Shown here piece by piece: positions 24,066 through 31,595 of a DNA stretch of 64,000 nucleotides. The stretch lies in the NCBI GenBank assembly GCA_038207585.1, contig JBBQZP010000004.1, forward strand, positions 1 through 64,000, given 5' to 3'. The position numbers and the translations under genes were made by a program. How positions within the stretch are numbered: the stretch's first letter is position 1; each line of letters begins with the position of its first letter. The DNA comes from JBBQZP01 sp038207585. Lineage in GTDB: Bacteria; Pseudomonadota; Alphaproteobacteria; Rhodobacterales; Rhodobacteraceae. The notes beneath the pieces were generated by a model. It saw nothing but the letters and a program-made list of their open reading frames with translations. It was not told the DNA's origin and searched no databases.

Positions 24066-24941
24066 TTACCGTTCTTCAAACGGGACATAGGCACCATCAG
24101 CGAAGAACGGAAACAGCGACATTTTATTTCGTACATCGGCGCCAAATTTTTCACATGTAAAGTCGTCAAAGTGCTTCACCATGTTGTAATTCATGACCAG
24201 TGGAAGCATTTTTTCTTTCCCGTAAGATGACAAAGAGTTAATTGCAAGAATGGATAACTCAGCGCTGTTGAGTTGCGCCCGCAATATGTTAACATAAAAT
24301 TCTGGATTTGCCTCGCCTGAACGATCAACAAACTTCAATATATTGTACATTATTCTAAAGTACGGACCAAGATCATTTTTAAAAGTCTTATAAAATTCTT
24401 CGTATTGCCCATCGAAATTTGTCGTAGCTTTTTCTGATCTTAAGTATGCCTTCATGTTATGGTCAATATACTCCAAGGCATCCTTCCCAAAAATCTTCTT
24501 GTCAGAACCAAGCGCTATAGTTTGTGTGTAGTCAGAAAACTGTTTTAGCATCTGAAAGAAGTTATTCTCAAAATTTTGGTGTTTCAGAAACTCTAATTGT
24601 GCAACTACTTGGTCTCCTTGTGCTTCAAGTAGTCTGTTCGCATTTTCTTGTTCTCGAACTAAGTTAGCGACTTCATGCCTCTGAAGCTCCAACTCTTTCT
24701 TTTGAACAAGAAGGGTGAAAACTAAACCAGCGAAGGCAAGTCCAGAAAAAAGCGCAGTGAGACCACCGAAAAGATCGCCCAATTGGCCTCTTTCTGCAAT
24801 TTCAGAAGGTCCAAATTTTGATATCGCCCAGATATAAGTTATCCAAATTAGAACAACCAATAGGTTGAGCAGTAGGAACGCCCTCCACGAAAGCCAAAAG
24901 CCGTCGGATACTTTGGATTCCTGATTGTTGTCACTTTTCAC
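24066..24941 (-). CDS. Putative AbiC-type phage abortive-infection membrane protein
   Basis: A 291-residue protein with two N-terminal membrane segments (about 15-38 and 53-78) and a coiled coil (QKKELELQRHEVANLVREQENANRLLEAQ). The cytoplasmic domain has NFENNFFQMLKQF, YFRIMYNILKFVDRSG and FYVNILRAQLNSAELSILAINSL, the pattern of the putative AbiC abortive-infection family. G+C is about 35-40% in samples, far below its neighbours. GTG 24941 overlaps the rimO stop by 4 bases (GTGA) and follows a G-rich site. It is probably a horizontally gained single-gene antiphage module. Confidence 0.82.
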   Translation of the reverse strand: MKSDNNQESKVSDGFWLSWRAFLLLNLLVVLIWITYIWAISKFGPSEIAERGQLGDLFGGLTALFSGLAFAGLVFTLLVQKKELELQRHEVANLVREQENANRLLEAQGDQVVAQLEFLKHQNFENNFFQMLKQFSDYTQTIALGSDKKIFGKDALEYIDHNMKAYLRSEKATTNFDGQYEEFYKTFKNDLGPYFRIMYNILKFVDRSGEANPEFYVNILRAQLNSAELSILAINSLSSYGKEKMLPLVMNYNMVKHFDDFTCEKFGADVRNKMSLFPFFADGAYVPFEER

Positions 24942-26305
24942 CCCACCGTCCCCCAAAGATCATACTCCCCCGCCTCTTCCACCCTAACCGTCAATATATC
25001 CCCCGGCCGCAATTCCTCGAACCCCTCGTCCACAAACAAATTCCCGTCGATCTCGGGCGCGTCGGCCATCGTGCGGCAGGTGGCGCCCTCGGCATCCACC
25101 TCATCGACAATCACCTGCACGCGTTGGCCCACCTTGGCCGCCAGTTTCGCCTCGGAAATCGCTTGGGCCTTTTGCATGAACCGCTCAAAACGTTCGGCCT
25201 TCACCTCATCCGCCACATGGTCGGGCAGGGCGTTTGACCGCGCGCCCGCGACGTTTTCGTATTGAAAGCAGCCGACGCGGTCCAGTTGCGCCTCATCGAG
25301 CCAATCCAGCAGCACCTGAAACTCGGCCTCCGTCTCACCGGGGTAGCCGACGATGAAGGTGGAGCGCAGGGCGATATCCGGGCAGACCGCGCGCCACGCG
25401 GCAATCTCATCCAGCGTTTTCGCCGCGGCCGCTGGCCGGGCCATGCGGCGCAGAACGGCGGGATCGGCATGCTGGAACGGGATGTCGAGATAGGGCAGCA
25501 CCAACCCCTCGGCCATCAAGGGCACCAGATCGCGGACATGCGGGTAGGGGTAGACGTAATGCAGCCGGACCCAGGCCCCGAGGCCCCCCAGATCACGCGC
25601 AAGGTCGGTGATATGAGCGCGGTGACCCTTGTCGGTGGCGTGTTTCAGGTCCAGCCCGTAGGCGGACGTGTCCTGACTGATCACCAGCAATTCCCGCACC
25701 CCTGCGGCAACCAGCCTTTCCGCCTCACGCACCACGGCATGGGCGGGGCGGCTTTGCAGCAGACCGCGCATGTCGGGGATGATGCAGAACTTGCACTTGT
25801 GGTTACAGCCCTCGGCACTTTTGAGATAGCTGTAGTGGCGCGGGGTGAGGGAGACACCCGAGGCGGGCAGCAGGTCGATGAACGGGTCGGGGCTGGGCGG
25901 CACGGCGGCATGCACGGCATCCAGAACCGCTTCGTACTGATGCGGGCCGGTGACGGCCAGCACGCGGGGGTGGGTGCCGGTGATGTATTCGGGGTTCGCC
26001 CCCAGACAGCCCGTCACGATGACCCGGCCGTTTTCGGCCAGCGCCTCGCCAATCGCCTCAAGGCTTTCGGCTTTCGCACTGTCAAGGAACCCGCAGGTGT
26101 TCACGATCACCGCATCGGCACCGGCGTAATCGGGGCTGATGGCGTATCCTTCGGCGCGCAGGCGGGTCAGGATGCGTTCGCTGTCAACCAGCGCTTTGGG
26201 GCAGCCAAGGGAGACCATGCCGATCATCGGCTGACCGGCGCGGCGGGTGTCGGGGATGCGGGCGCGGGCGAGATCCGGGCGCAGGAGGGGCGGGTTTTGT
26301 GTCAT
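24938..26305 (-). CDS. rimO: Ribosomal protein S12 methylthiotransferase RimO
   Basis: Radical-SAM enzyme of 455 residues that methylthiolates an aspartate of ribosomal protein S12. It has an N-terminal MTTase domain (MVSLGCPKALVDSERILTRL, NTCGFLDSAK, TGCLG) with the three cluster cysteines, the radical-SAM motif CNHKCKFC (about 170), and a C-terminal TRAM domain. Length and motif order are normal. The AbiC-like gene is coupled to its stop codon. Confidence 0.95.
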   Translation of the reverse strand: MTQNPPLLRPDLARARIPDTRRAGQPMIGMVSLGCPKALVDSERILTRLRAEGYAISPDYAGADAVIVNTCGFLDSAKAESLEAIGEALAENGRVIVTGCLGANPEYITGTHPRVLAVTGPHQYEAVLDAVHAAVPPSPDPFIDLLPASGVSLTPRHYSYLKSAEGCNHKCKFCIIPDMRGLLQSRPAHAVVREAERLVAAGVRELLVISQDTSAYGLDLKHATDKGHRAHITDLARDLGGLGAWVRLHYVYPYPHVRDLVPLMAEGLVLPYLDIPFQHADPAVLRRMARPAAAAKTLDEIAAWRAVCPDIALRSTFIVGYPGETEAEFQVLLDWLDEAQLDRVGCFQYENVAGARSNALPDHVADEVKAERFERFMQKAQAISEAKLAAKVGQRVQVIVDEVDAEGATCRTMADAPEIDGNLFVDEGFEELRPGDILTVRVEEAGEYDLWGTVG

Positions 26306-26346
26306 GGCGGCGGTTCTAGCGCCAAACGGCGCGGCGGGGTAGGGGG

Positions 26347-26700
26347 CTATTGCGCCGGATCATGCACCTTGCGGCTGTCTGCGGGGGCCTGATCGCGGTC
26401 GTAAAGGCCATAGTCGCGGATCACGGCAGTGACGCGCAGGCGGTAATCGGTGAAGATGCCATCACGTCCAGCGGTTTGAGCGCCGCGATGGGCGGACAGG
26501 CTGCGCCAGCGGGTGACGGCGGCCTCATCCTGAAAGAGCGACAGCGACAGGAGCTTGTCGGGGTTGGTCAGGCTTTGGAAGCGTTCAACCGAAATGAAGC
26601 CTTCTATCTGATCCAGCATCGGGCGCATTTCGGCCGCGATGGCAAGATAGTCGTTGCGCCGGCCTTCGGCGATGATGACCTCAAAGATGACGGCGATCAT
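26347..26700 (-). CDS. Antibiotic biosynthesis monooxygenase (ABM) domain protein
   Basis: This 117-residue protein has the dimeric alpha+beta-barrel fold of ABM proteins: MIAVIFEVIIAEGRRNDYLAIAAEMRPML, a GFISVERFQSL strand and SLSLFQDEAAVTRWRSLSAHRG. Such proteins are small monooxygenases or haem-binding proteins; the substrate is unknown. It overlaps the NIPSNAP gene by 4 bases, so the two are one transcript, divergent from an ArsR-type regulator. Confidence 0.85.
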   Translation of the reverse strand: MIAVIFEVIIAEGRRNDYLAIAAEMRPMLDQIEGFISVERFQSLTNPDKLLSLSLFQDEAAVTRWRSLSAHRGAQTAGRDGIFTDYRLRVTAVIRDYGLYDRDQAPADSRKVHDPAQ

Positions 26701-27020
26701 GCTGCAAGACCATGCGGCAGTGAGGCACAGGTCACAAATGTGCGGTCTTCGCGCAGGATGAACCTTTCGGACTGAGCGAAAGCATAGTTTTCGCGCCCCA
26801 AAGGGTCTTCGGCAAGGCGGGCGCGGTAGGCTTCATAGGCGGCGAGGCTGGGGATGTTATAGATGCCGTAAGCCAGCGTCGCGGAGCCTTCGTGCGGGGC
26901 GTAATAACCGACAAGATCGGCCCCGCAGCGCGGTATGGCCTGACCCCAGCGTCGGGCATATTCAGTGAAAGCTGCGCGTTTGGTGGGGTCGATCTGATAG
27001 CGGATGATGCAGGTGAGCAT
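26697..27020 (-). CDS. NIPSNAP family protein
   Basis: The 107-residue ferredoxin-like barrel protein reads MLTCIIRYQIDPTKRAAFTEYARRW, with GYYAPHEGSATLAYGIYNIPSLAAYEAYRARL in the middle, characteristic of NIPSNAP. ATG 27020 is chosen for GGAG ten bases upstream. It is the first gene of the two-gene unit with the ABM protein. The function is not known in bacteria. It is likely controlled from the short region shared with the ArsR-type gene. Confidence 0.87.
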   Translation of the reverse strand: MLTCIIRYQIDPTKRAAFTEYARRWGQAIPRCGADLVGYYAPHEGSATLAYGIYNIPSLAAYEAYRARLAEDPLGRENYAFAQSERFILREDRTFVTCASLPHGLAA

Positions 27021-27068
27021 GCGATTCTCCATTGTATTGCGGAACTATAACCGGTTGCGGCGTGGTTA

Positions 27069-27090
27069 TGCTTCGATTATCGTCGAAGCA
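27069..27090. promoter_or_regulatory. Operator-like perfect inverted repeat at ArsR start
   Basis: TGCTTCGA and TCGAAGCA form perfect 8-bp arms around six bases and end on the first base of the regulator's ATG. A second inverted repeat, ATAACC with GGTTAT (27048-27069), lies next to it toward the NIPSNAP gene. Binding here would block both divergent units; the site also replaces any ribosome-binding site of the regulator. Confidence 0.65.
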
Positions 27091-27767
27091 TGAAAGTCGG
27101 CCCCAACATCGCCACCGTCGCGGCCCTGATCGGCGATCCGGCGCGTGCCAATATTCTGACGGCGCTGATGTCGGGCAAGGCACTGACCGCGACCGAGCTT
27201 GCCGGTGAGGCGGGTGTGACCGCGCAGACCGCTAGCACGCATCTGGCCAAGCTGAGCACGGGCGGGCTGATTGTTGTGCGAAAGCAGGGACGGCATCGCT
27301 ATGCAAGCCTTGCGTCGGCCGATGTAGCACAGGTGCTGGAGGGCTTGATGGGGCTGGCGGCGGGATCGGGCTTATTGCGTCGTCGTCCCGGGCCAAGGGA
27401 CGAAGCGCTGCGCGAGGCCCGGGTGTGCTATAACCACCTTGCGGGGCGAAAGGGCGTTCAGCTTTACCGCAGCCTGATCGGGCAAGGCCATCTTGTTTCG
27501 GATGGCGGGCATCCGTATCTGACACCTGAGGGCGCGCTTTTTATGGAAACTTTCGGCGTGCGTGTGCCTGCCACGGCAAAAGCCCCCCATTGCCGCGACT
27601 GTCTGGATTGGAGCGCGCGCGAGGCGCATCTGGCAGGCCCCGTGGGCCGCGCACTGCTCGTGCGGCTAGAGGCGCTGGGTTGGGCCGCGAGGGATGGATC
27701 AACCCGGATCATTCGCTTTTCTGCATCAGGTGCCGAGGCTTTTGGCCAGGCATTTCCGTTGGCATGA
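27090..27767 (+). CDS. ArsR/SmtB-type winged-helix transcriptional regulator
   Basis: A 225-residue regulator. The N-terminal winged helix (about 5-85: GDPARANILTALMSGKALTATELAGEAGVTAQTASTHLAKL) is ArsR-like. The extra C-terminal domain carries CYNHLAGRKGV and HCRDCLDWSAREAHLAGPVG, motifs of a widespread ArsR subfamily with conserved Cys and His that might bind a metal or other ligand. No Shine-Dalgarno is visible because the start lies in the inverted repeat at 27069-27090. It probably represses itself and the divergent NIPSNAP-ABM genes. Confidence 0.88.
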   Translation: MKVGPNIATVAALIGDPARANILTALMSGKALTATELAGEAGVTAQTASTHLAKLSTGGLIVVRKQGRHRYASLASADVAQVLEGLMGLAAGSGLLRRRPGPRDEALREARVCYNHLAGRKGVQLYRSLIGQGHLVSDGGHPYLTPEGALFMETFGVRVPATAKAPHCRDCLDWSAREAHLAGPVGRALLVRLEALGWAARDGSTRIIRFSASGAEAFGQAFPLA

Positions 27768-27908
27768 TCTGCACGGGGGAGGCGACCTCGGGGGCATCGA
27801 GCCCCCTCGGCCGCCGTTGCCACGGACTGCGGAACCGGGGGTAACGGTGGGCGATGGCGGCTTTCGCAGTTGGGAAGGGATGCCTTCGGCGAGGATATTT
27901 GTGTCAAA

Positions 27909-27936
27909 ATGAAAGCCCGGACGGTGGGGCTTTCAT
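27909..27936 (-). terminator. Rho-independent terminator of gcrA
   Basis: On the minus strand a perfect 10-bp stem (ATGAAAGCCC with GGGCTTTCAT, 8-base loop) is followed by TTTTG. It begins 14 bases after the gcrA stop codon. Confidence 0.8.
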
Positions 27937-27949
27937 CGGGAAGTGGCGG

Positions 27950-28534
27950 TTAGCGACGGCGATCCCTGCGCGCGCTCATCGGTTGGAAGGCGACGCCGAC
28001 ATGGGCCTCGCCATAGGGTTTTCCGGCAACCGACGGCAGGCCGCAGAACCAGAAATCCTCGGTCGCGGGATCGCCGATGGGCCATTTGCAGGTGCGTTCG
28101 GTCAGCTCCATCAGGGTCAGGCGCTTGGCCTGCTTTTCAACCTCGCGCACCGAGGCCAGCGCTTCGGGGCTGATCTCGTTGAGCGAGGGTTGCGGCGGCA
28201 GCGGCTGGCCAGCCGGAATGATGGCCTTGCGCACGGGAAGGGTCGTGACGGTGGCGCTTGGTGCCACGGGGGCCGGGCGTTCTGCGGCGCGTGGTTCAGG
28301 CTGGCGCAGGGTTTCGACCGGGGCCGCGGGCTTTGGTGCCTCGGCGCGGGGCGCGGCCTCGTCGTCTTCATCCTTGCCGCCACCGCCAACGCGGTTCGAC
28401 AGGCCCAGCCGATGGACCTTGCCGATCACCGCATTGCGGGTGACAGCACCCAGTTCCTTGGCGATCTGGCTGGCGCTTTGGCCTTCAGCCCACATTTTCT
28501 TGAGCGTCTCGACGCGCTCGTCGGTCCAGGACAT
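27950..28534 (-). CDS. gcrA: Cell-cycle regulator GcrA
   Basis: This 194-residue protein begins MSWTDERVETLKKMWAEGQSASQIAKELG, the GcrA DNA-binding helix-turn-helix, then AVTRNAVIGKVHRLGLS. A long Pro/Ala/Glu-rich linker follows (about 60-135). The C-terminal RTCKWPIGDPATEDFWFCG segment binds sigma70. GcrA activates cell-cycle genes at methylated GANTC sites in alphaproteobacteria. ATG 28534 follows GGAG. Confidence 0.95.
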   Translation of the reverse strand: MSWTDERVETLKKMWAEGQSASQIAKELGAVTRNAVIGKVHRLGLSNRVGGGGKDEDDEAAPRAEAPKPAAPVETLRQPEPRAAERPAPVAPSATVTTLPVRKAIIPAGQPLPPQPSLNEISPEALASVREVEKQAKRLTLMELTERTCKWPIGDPATEDFWFCGLPSVAGKPYGEAHVGVAFQPMSARRDRRR

Positions 28535-28830
28535 CGGTCTCTCCGGTGAATTTTGCCGCATTCTAACCGCGACGGGCCGAGATACAAGAACCCAAGCCGA
28601 TGTTCAAGCGTGCGCCGCAGGGCAGGGCGGTGTTTTCGCTTGATTTGCGCCGTTTCCCCGGCTAGTGCGGTCAAATGATCGCAAGCACGCCCCGCTTCAG
28701 CCTGCCCCGACGCCGACGCATCACTGCGTAAGCGCCCGATCCCGCTGCGACCATGGTCGCGCCCCTTCCCCGATTGACACGCACCGCCAGCTTTGGCACC
28801 CCTGTGGCTTGCTCCTGAAAGGAGATCGCG
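28535..28830. other. Intergenic region between gcrA and argD
   Basis: This 296-base gap separates divergent genes. A TTGACA (about 28775) could be the -35 box of argD, followed by AAGGAG before its ATG. I see no further gene or RNA. Confidence 0.4.
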
Positions 28831-30009
28831 ATGATTACCACCGTTCTGCCCACTTACAACCGCGCGCCGATGGCGTTCACCTCGGGCGAGGGGTCCTGGC
28901 TGACGGCCGAAGACGGCACGCGCTACCTTGATCTGGGGGCGGGTATTGCTGTGAACGCGCTGGGGCATACGCATCCGGCACTGGTGGCGGCGATCACGGC
29001 ACAGGCTGCGAAACTGTGGCATGTGTCGAACCTTTACCGCATCCCCGAGCAGGAGCGTCTGGCCGAAATGCTGGTGGGCGCGACGTTTGCCGATACGGTG
29101 TTCTTCACCAATTCGGGCACCGAGGCTGCCGAACTGGCAATCAAGATGGCCCGCAAATACTGGTACGAGAAGGGTCAGCCCGAGCGGGTTGAGATCATCA
29201 CCTTCGCCGGTGCCTTTCATGGCCGCTCGACCGGAGCGATTGCCGCCGCCGGGTCGGAAAAGATGATCAAGGGCTTCGGCCCCATGTTGCCCGGCTTTAC
29301 CCATCTGGCTTTTGGCGACCATGACGCGCTGCGCGCCGCACTCACCGAAAAGACCGCCGCCGTGATGCTGGAGCCAGTGCAGGGTGAAGGTGGCATCCGC
29401 ATGCTGCCCGACGCCTGCCTTAAAGGTCTGCGTGATTTGTGCGATGCCACCGGGGCACTGCTTATTCTGGATGAAGTGCAATGTGGCATGGGCCGCACAG
29501 GGCGGCTCTTTGCGCATGAATGGGCGGGGATTACGCCCGACATCATGATGGTCGCCAAGGGCATCGGCGGCGGCTTTCCATTGGGCGCGGTGCTGGCCAC
29601 CGAAGATGCGGCGTCGGGCATGACGGCGGGCTCGCACGGGTCGACCTATGGCGGCAACCCGCTGGGCTGTGCGGTGGGTGCTGCGGTGATGAAGATCGTG
29701 TCGGACGATGCGTTTCTGGCCGAGGTATCCCGCAAGGGCGCGCTGTTCCGGCAGGGGCTGGAGGGGCTGGTTGCCGCGCATCCGATGGTCTTAGAAGGCG
29801 TGCGGGGGCAGGGGCTGATCATGGGCCTGAAATGCGTCGTGCCGAATGCCGATGTGGTCAAGGCAGGCTACGCCCAACACCTGCTGACCGTCGCTGCGGC
29901 GGACAATGTGCTGCGCCTTCTGCCCGCGCTCAACATCCCCGACACCGATATAACTGAGGCGCTGGCCCGGCTGGACCGGGCGGCCGCCGCAATCGAATCG
30001 CAGGGCTGA
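28831..30009 (+). CDS. argD: Acetylornithine aminotransferase ArgD
   Basis: PLP-dependent class III aminotransferase of 392 residues, acting in arginine synthesis (and possibly succinyl-diaminopimelate transamination). It shows FFTNSGTEAAELAIKMARKY, FHGRSTGAIAAAGS, LILDEVQCGMGRTG (PLP-binding Asp) and VAKGIGGGFPLGAV (Schiff-base Lys). ATG 28831 has AAGGAG ten bases upstream. The GNAT gene starts on its last base, and argF follows; the three form one unit. Confidence 0.93.
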   Translation: MITTVLPTYNRAPMAFTSGEGSWLTAEDGTRYLDLGAGIAVNALGHTHPALVAAITAQAAKLWHVSNLYRIPEQERLAEMLVGATFADTVFFTNSGTEAAELAIKMARKYWYEKGQPERVEIITFAGAFHGRSTGAIAAAGSEKMIKGFGPMLPGFTHLAFGDHDALRAALTEKTAAVMLEPVQGEGGIRMLPDACLKGLRDLCDATGALLILDEVQCGMGRTGRLFAHEWAGITPDIMMVAKGIGGGFPLGAVLATEDAASGMTAGSHGSTYGGNPLGCAVGAAVMKIVSDDAFLAEVSRKGALFRQGLEGLVAAHPMVLEGVRGQGLIMGLKCVVPNADVVKAGYAQHLLTVAAADNVLRLLPALNIPDTDITEALARLDRAAAAIESQG

Positions 30010-30521
30010 TGCGGGTGCCGTGCCCCTACAGCTTCCGGCCGGCCGGGGCGGACGATCTGCCAATGCTGGCAGGTTGGCTTGCAACGCCTGCTTTGCGCGA
30101 GTGGTGGGGCGACCCGCAGGAAGAACTGGCGCTGATGACAGAAGACCTGCCCAATACCTTGATGGAACAGCAGATCGTCAGCCACAACGACGAACCTTTC
30201 GGCTATGTCCAATCCTACCCCTGCACGATCTGGCGCTCGCCGCAGTTTGCGGGCTTCAACCGCCATGCGCGCGCGGTCGATACCTTTATCGGTGTTCCCG
30301 ACATGATCGGGCAGGGCCACGGCTCCGGCATGCTGCGCCACTACGCCGAAACGCTGATCGAAAATGGCGCGCCGGATGTGCTGATCGACCCCGATCCGTC
30401 CAATGAACGCGCGGTGCGCGCTTATCGACGAGCAGGCTTTGCCGATCACTCCACCCGCCCGTGCGAAGACGGCACCCCGGTTCTGGTCATGACCTACCGG
30501 CCCGCACCTTCATTTTTGTAA
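30009..30521 (+). CDS. GNAT family N-acetyltransferase
   Basis: The 170-residue protein has GNAT motifs: FRPAGADDLPMLAGWL at the N-terminus, DTFIGVPDMIGQGHGSGML as the acetyl-CoA P-loop region (Q-G-H-G-S-G), and IDPDPSNERAVRAYRRAGF in the last third. The latter resembles aminoglycoside 6'-N-acetyltransferase and siderophore-type members. It overlaps argD by one base (ATGA-like TGATG). The substrate is unknown; the position between argD and argF suggests an amino-acid-related amine. Confidence 0.87.
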   Translation: MRVPCPYSFRPAGADDLPMLAGWLATPALREWWGDPQEELALMTEDLPNTLMEQQIVSHNDEPFGYVQSYPCTIWRSPQFAGFNRHARAVDTFIGVPDMIGQGHGSGMLRHYAETLIENGAPDVLIDPDPSNERAVRAYRRAGFADHSTRPCEDGTPVLVMTYRPAPSFL

Positions 30522-30577
30522 AAATACTCACGATCCGTCCCCGATGCAGCCCCCGGCGCTCGTCAGAAAGACCAGAG

Positions 30578-31504
30578 ATGAACCATTTTCTTGATATCCA
30601 CACGACCGAGGCTCATGACCTGCGCGCCATGATCGACAGTGCCCATGCGATGAAAACCGCGCGCGCCGGCCGCCCCAAGGGTGCGCCCGATGACGTGCAA
30701 CCGTTGGCCAATCAGATGGTGGCGCTGATATTCGAGAAGCCGTCAACCCGCACCCGTGTGTCGTTCGACGTTGGCGTGCGCCAGATGGGCGGTCAGACGA
30801 TGGTGCTGTCGGGCAAGGAGATGCAGCTTGGCCACGGCGAAACCATCGCTGATACGGCCCGCGTGCTGTCGCGCTATGTCGACCTGATCATGATCCGCAC
30901 GTTTGAAGAGGCGACCCTGCTGGAGATGGCCGAACACGCCACCGTGCCGGTGATCAACGGGCTGACGAACCGCACCCATCCCTGCCAGATCATGGCCGAT
31001 GTGATGACATATGAGGAACACCGCGGCCCCATCGCAGGCCGCAAGGTGGTCTGGGCGGGTGATGGCAACAACGTGTGCGCCTCGTTCCTGCACGCGGCAG
31101 GGCAGTTCGGGTTCGATTTCACCTTCACCGGCCCTGAAACCCTTGATCCCGAGGCCGCGGCGCTGGGCTTTGCGCGCTCCAAAGGCAGCCGCATCGGGGT
31201 AGAACGTGATCCCGCCCGCGCGGTGAAGGGTGCCGATCTGGTGGTGACGGATACATGGGTCAGCATGCATGACCCCGAGTCCGCCAAGGAACGCCGCCAC
31301 AACCAGCTGCGCGCCTATCAGGTGAACGAGGCGCTGATGGGGCTTGCCAAACCCGACGCGCTGTTCATGCATTGCCTGCCCGCACACCGCAATGACGAGG
31401 CGACAAGTGCCGTGATGGACGGCCCCCATTCCGTGGTCTTTGATGAGGCTGAAAACCGCCTGCACGCCCAAAAGGCGGTAATGCGCTGGTGCCTTGGCGT
31501 CTGA
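30578..31504 (+). CDS. argF: Ornithine carbamoyltransferase ArgF
   Basis: This 308-residue enzyme makes citrulline from ornithine and carbamoyl phosphate. The carbamoyl-phosphate motif EKPSTRTRVSFDVG (about 54), HPCQIMAD, and the ornithine-loop FMHCLPAHR (about 265) are present. ATG 30578 (MNHFLDIHTTEAHDLR) is the family start; a longer frame upstream is not coding. Last gene of the argD unit, followed by a hairpin. Confidence 0.95.
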   Translation: MNHFLDIHTTEAHDLRAMIDSAHAMKTARAGRPKGAPDDVQPLANQMVALIFEKPSTRTRVSFDVGVRQMGGQTMVLSGKEMQLGHGETIADTARVLSRYVDLIMIRTFEEATLLEMAEHATVPVINGLTNRTHPCQIMADVMTYEEHRGPIAGRKVVWAGDGNNVCASFLHAAGQFGFDFTFTGPETLDPEAAALGFARSKGSRIGVERDPARAVKGADLVVTDTWVSMHDPESAKERRHNQLRAYQVNEALMGLAKPDALFMHCLPAHRNDEATSAVMDGPHSVVFDEAENRLHAQKAVMRWCLGV

Positions 31505-31516
31505 AAGACGCCTGCT

Positions 31517-31560
31517 GCAGGATGCAGATCCTGCGGCTAAAATTTTTAGTCAAAAATTTT
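31517..31560 (+). terminator. Terminator region after argF
   Basis: A 7-bp stem GCAGGAT-GCAG-ATCCTGC (31517-31534) is followed by GGCTAAAATTTTT. That T run is itself the left arm of a second inverted repeat, AAAATTTTT with AAAAATTTT (31539-31560). Either could end transcription of argF. Confidence 0.6.
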
Positions 31561-31595
31561 GACGGTGCCGGTGGCCCCGTCTCAGACCACTGGGA

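Noticed and set aside
23390..24169. Longer start of the peroxidase-related gene
   Set aside because: The upstream extension overlaps the AbiC-like gene and lacks family similarity; MPFIPT at 23998 is the natural start.
28426..29781. 451-codon minus-strand frame opposite argD
   Set aside because: Shadow; argD has complete motifs and a ribosome site.
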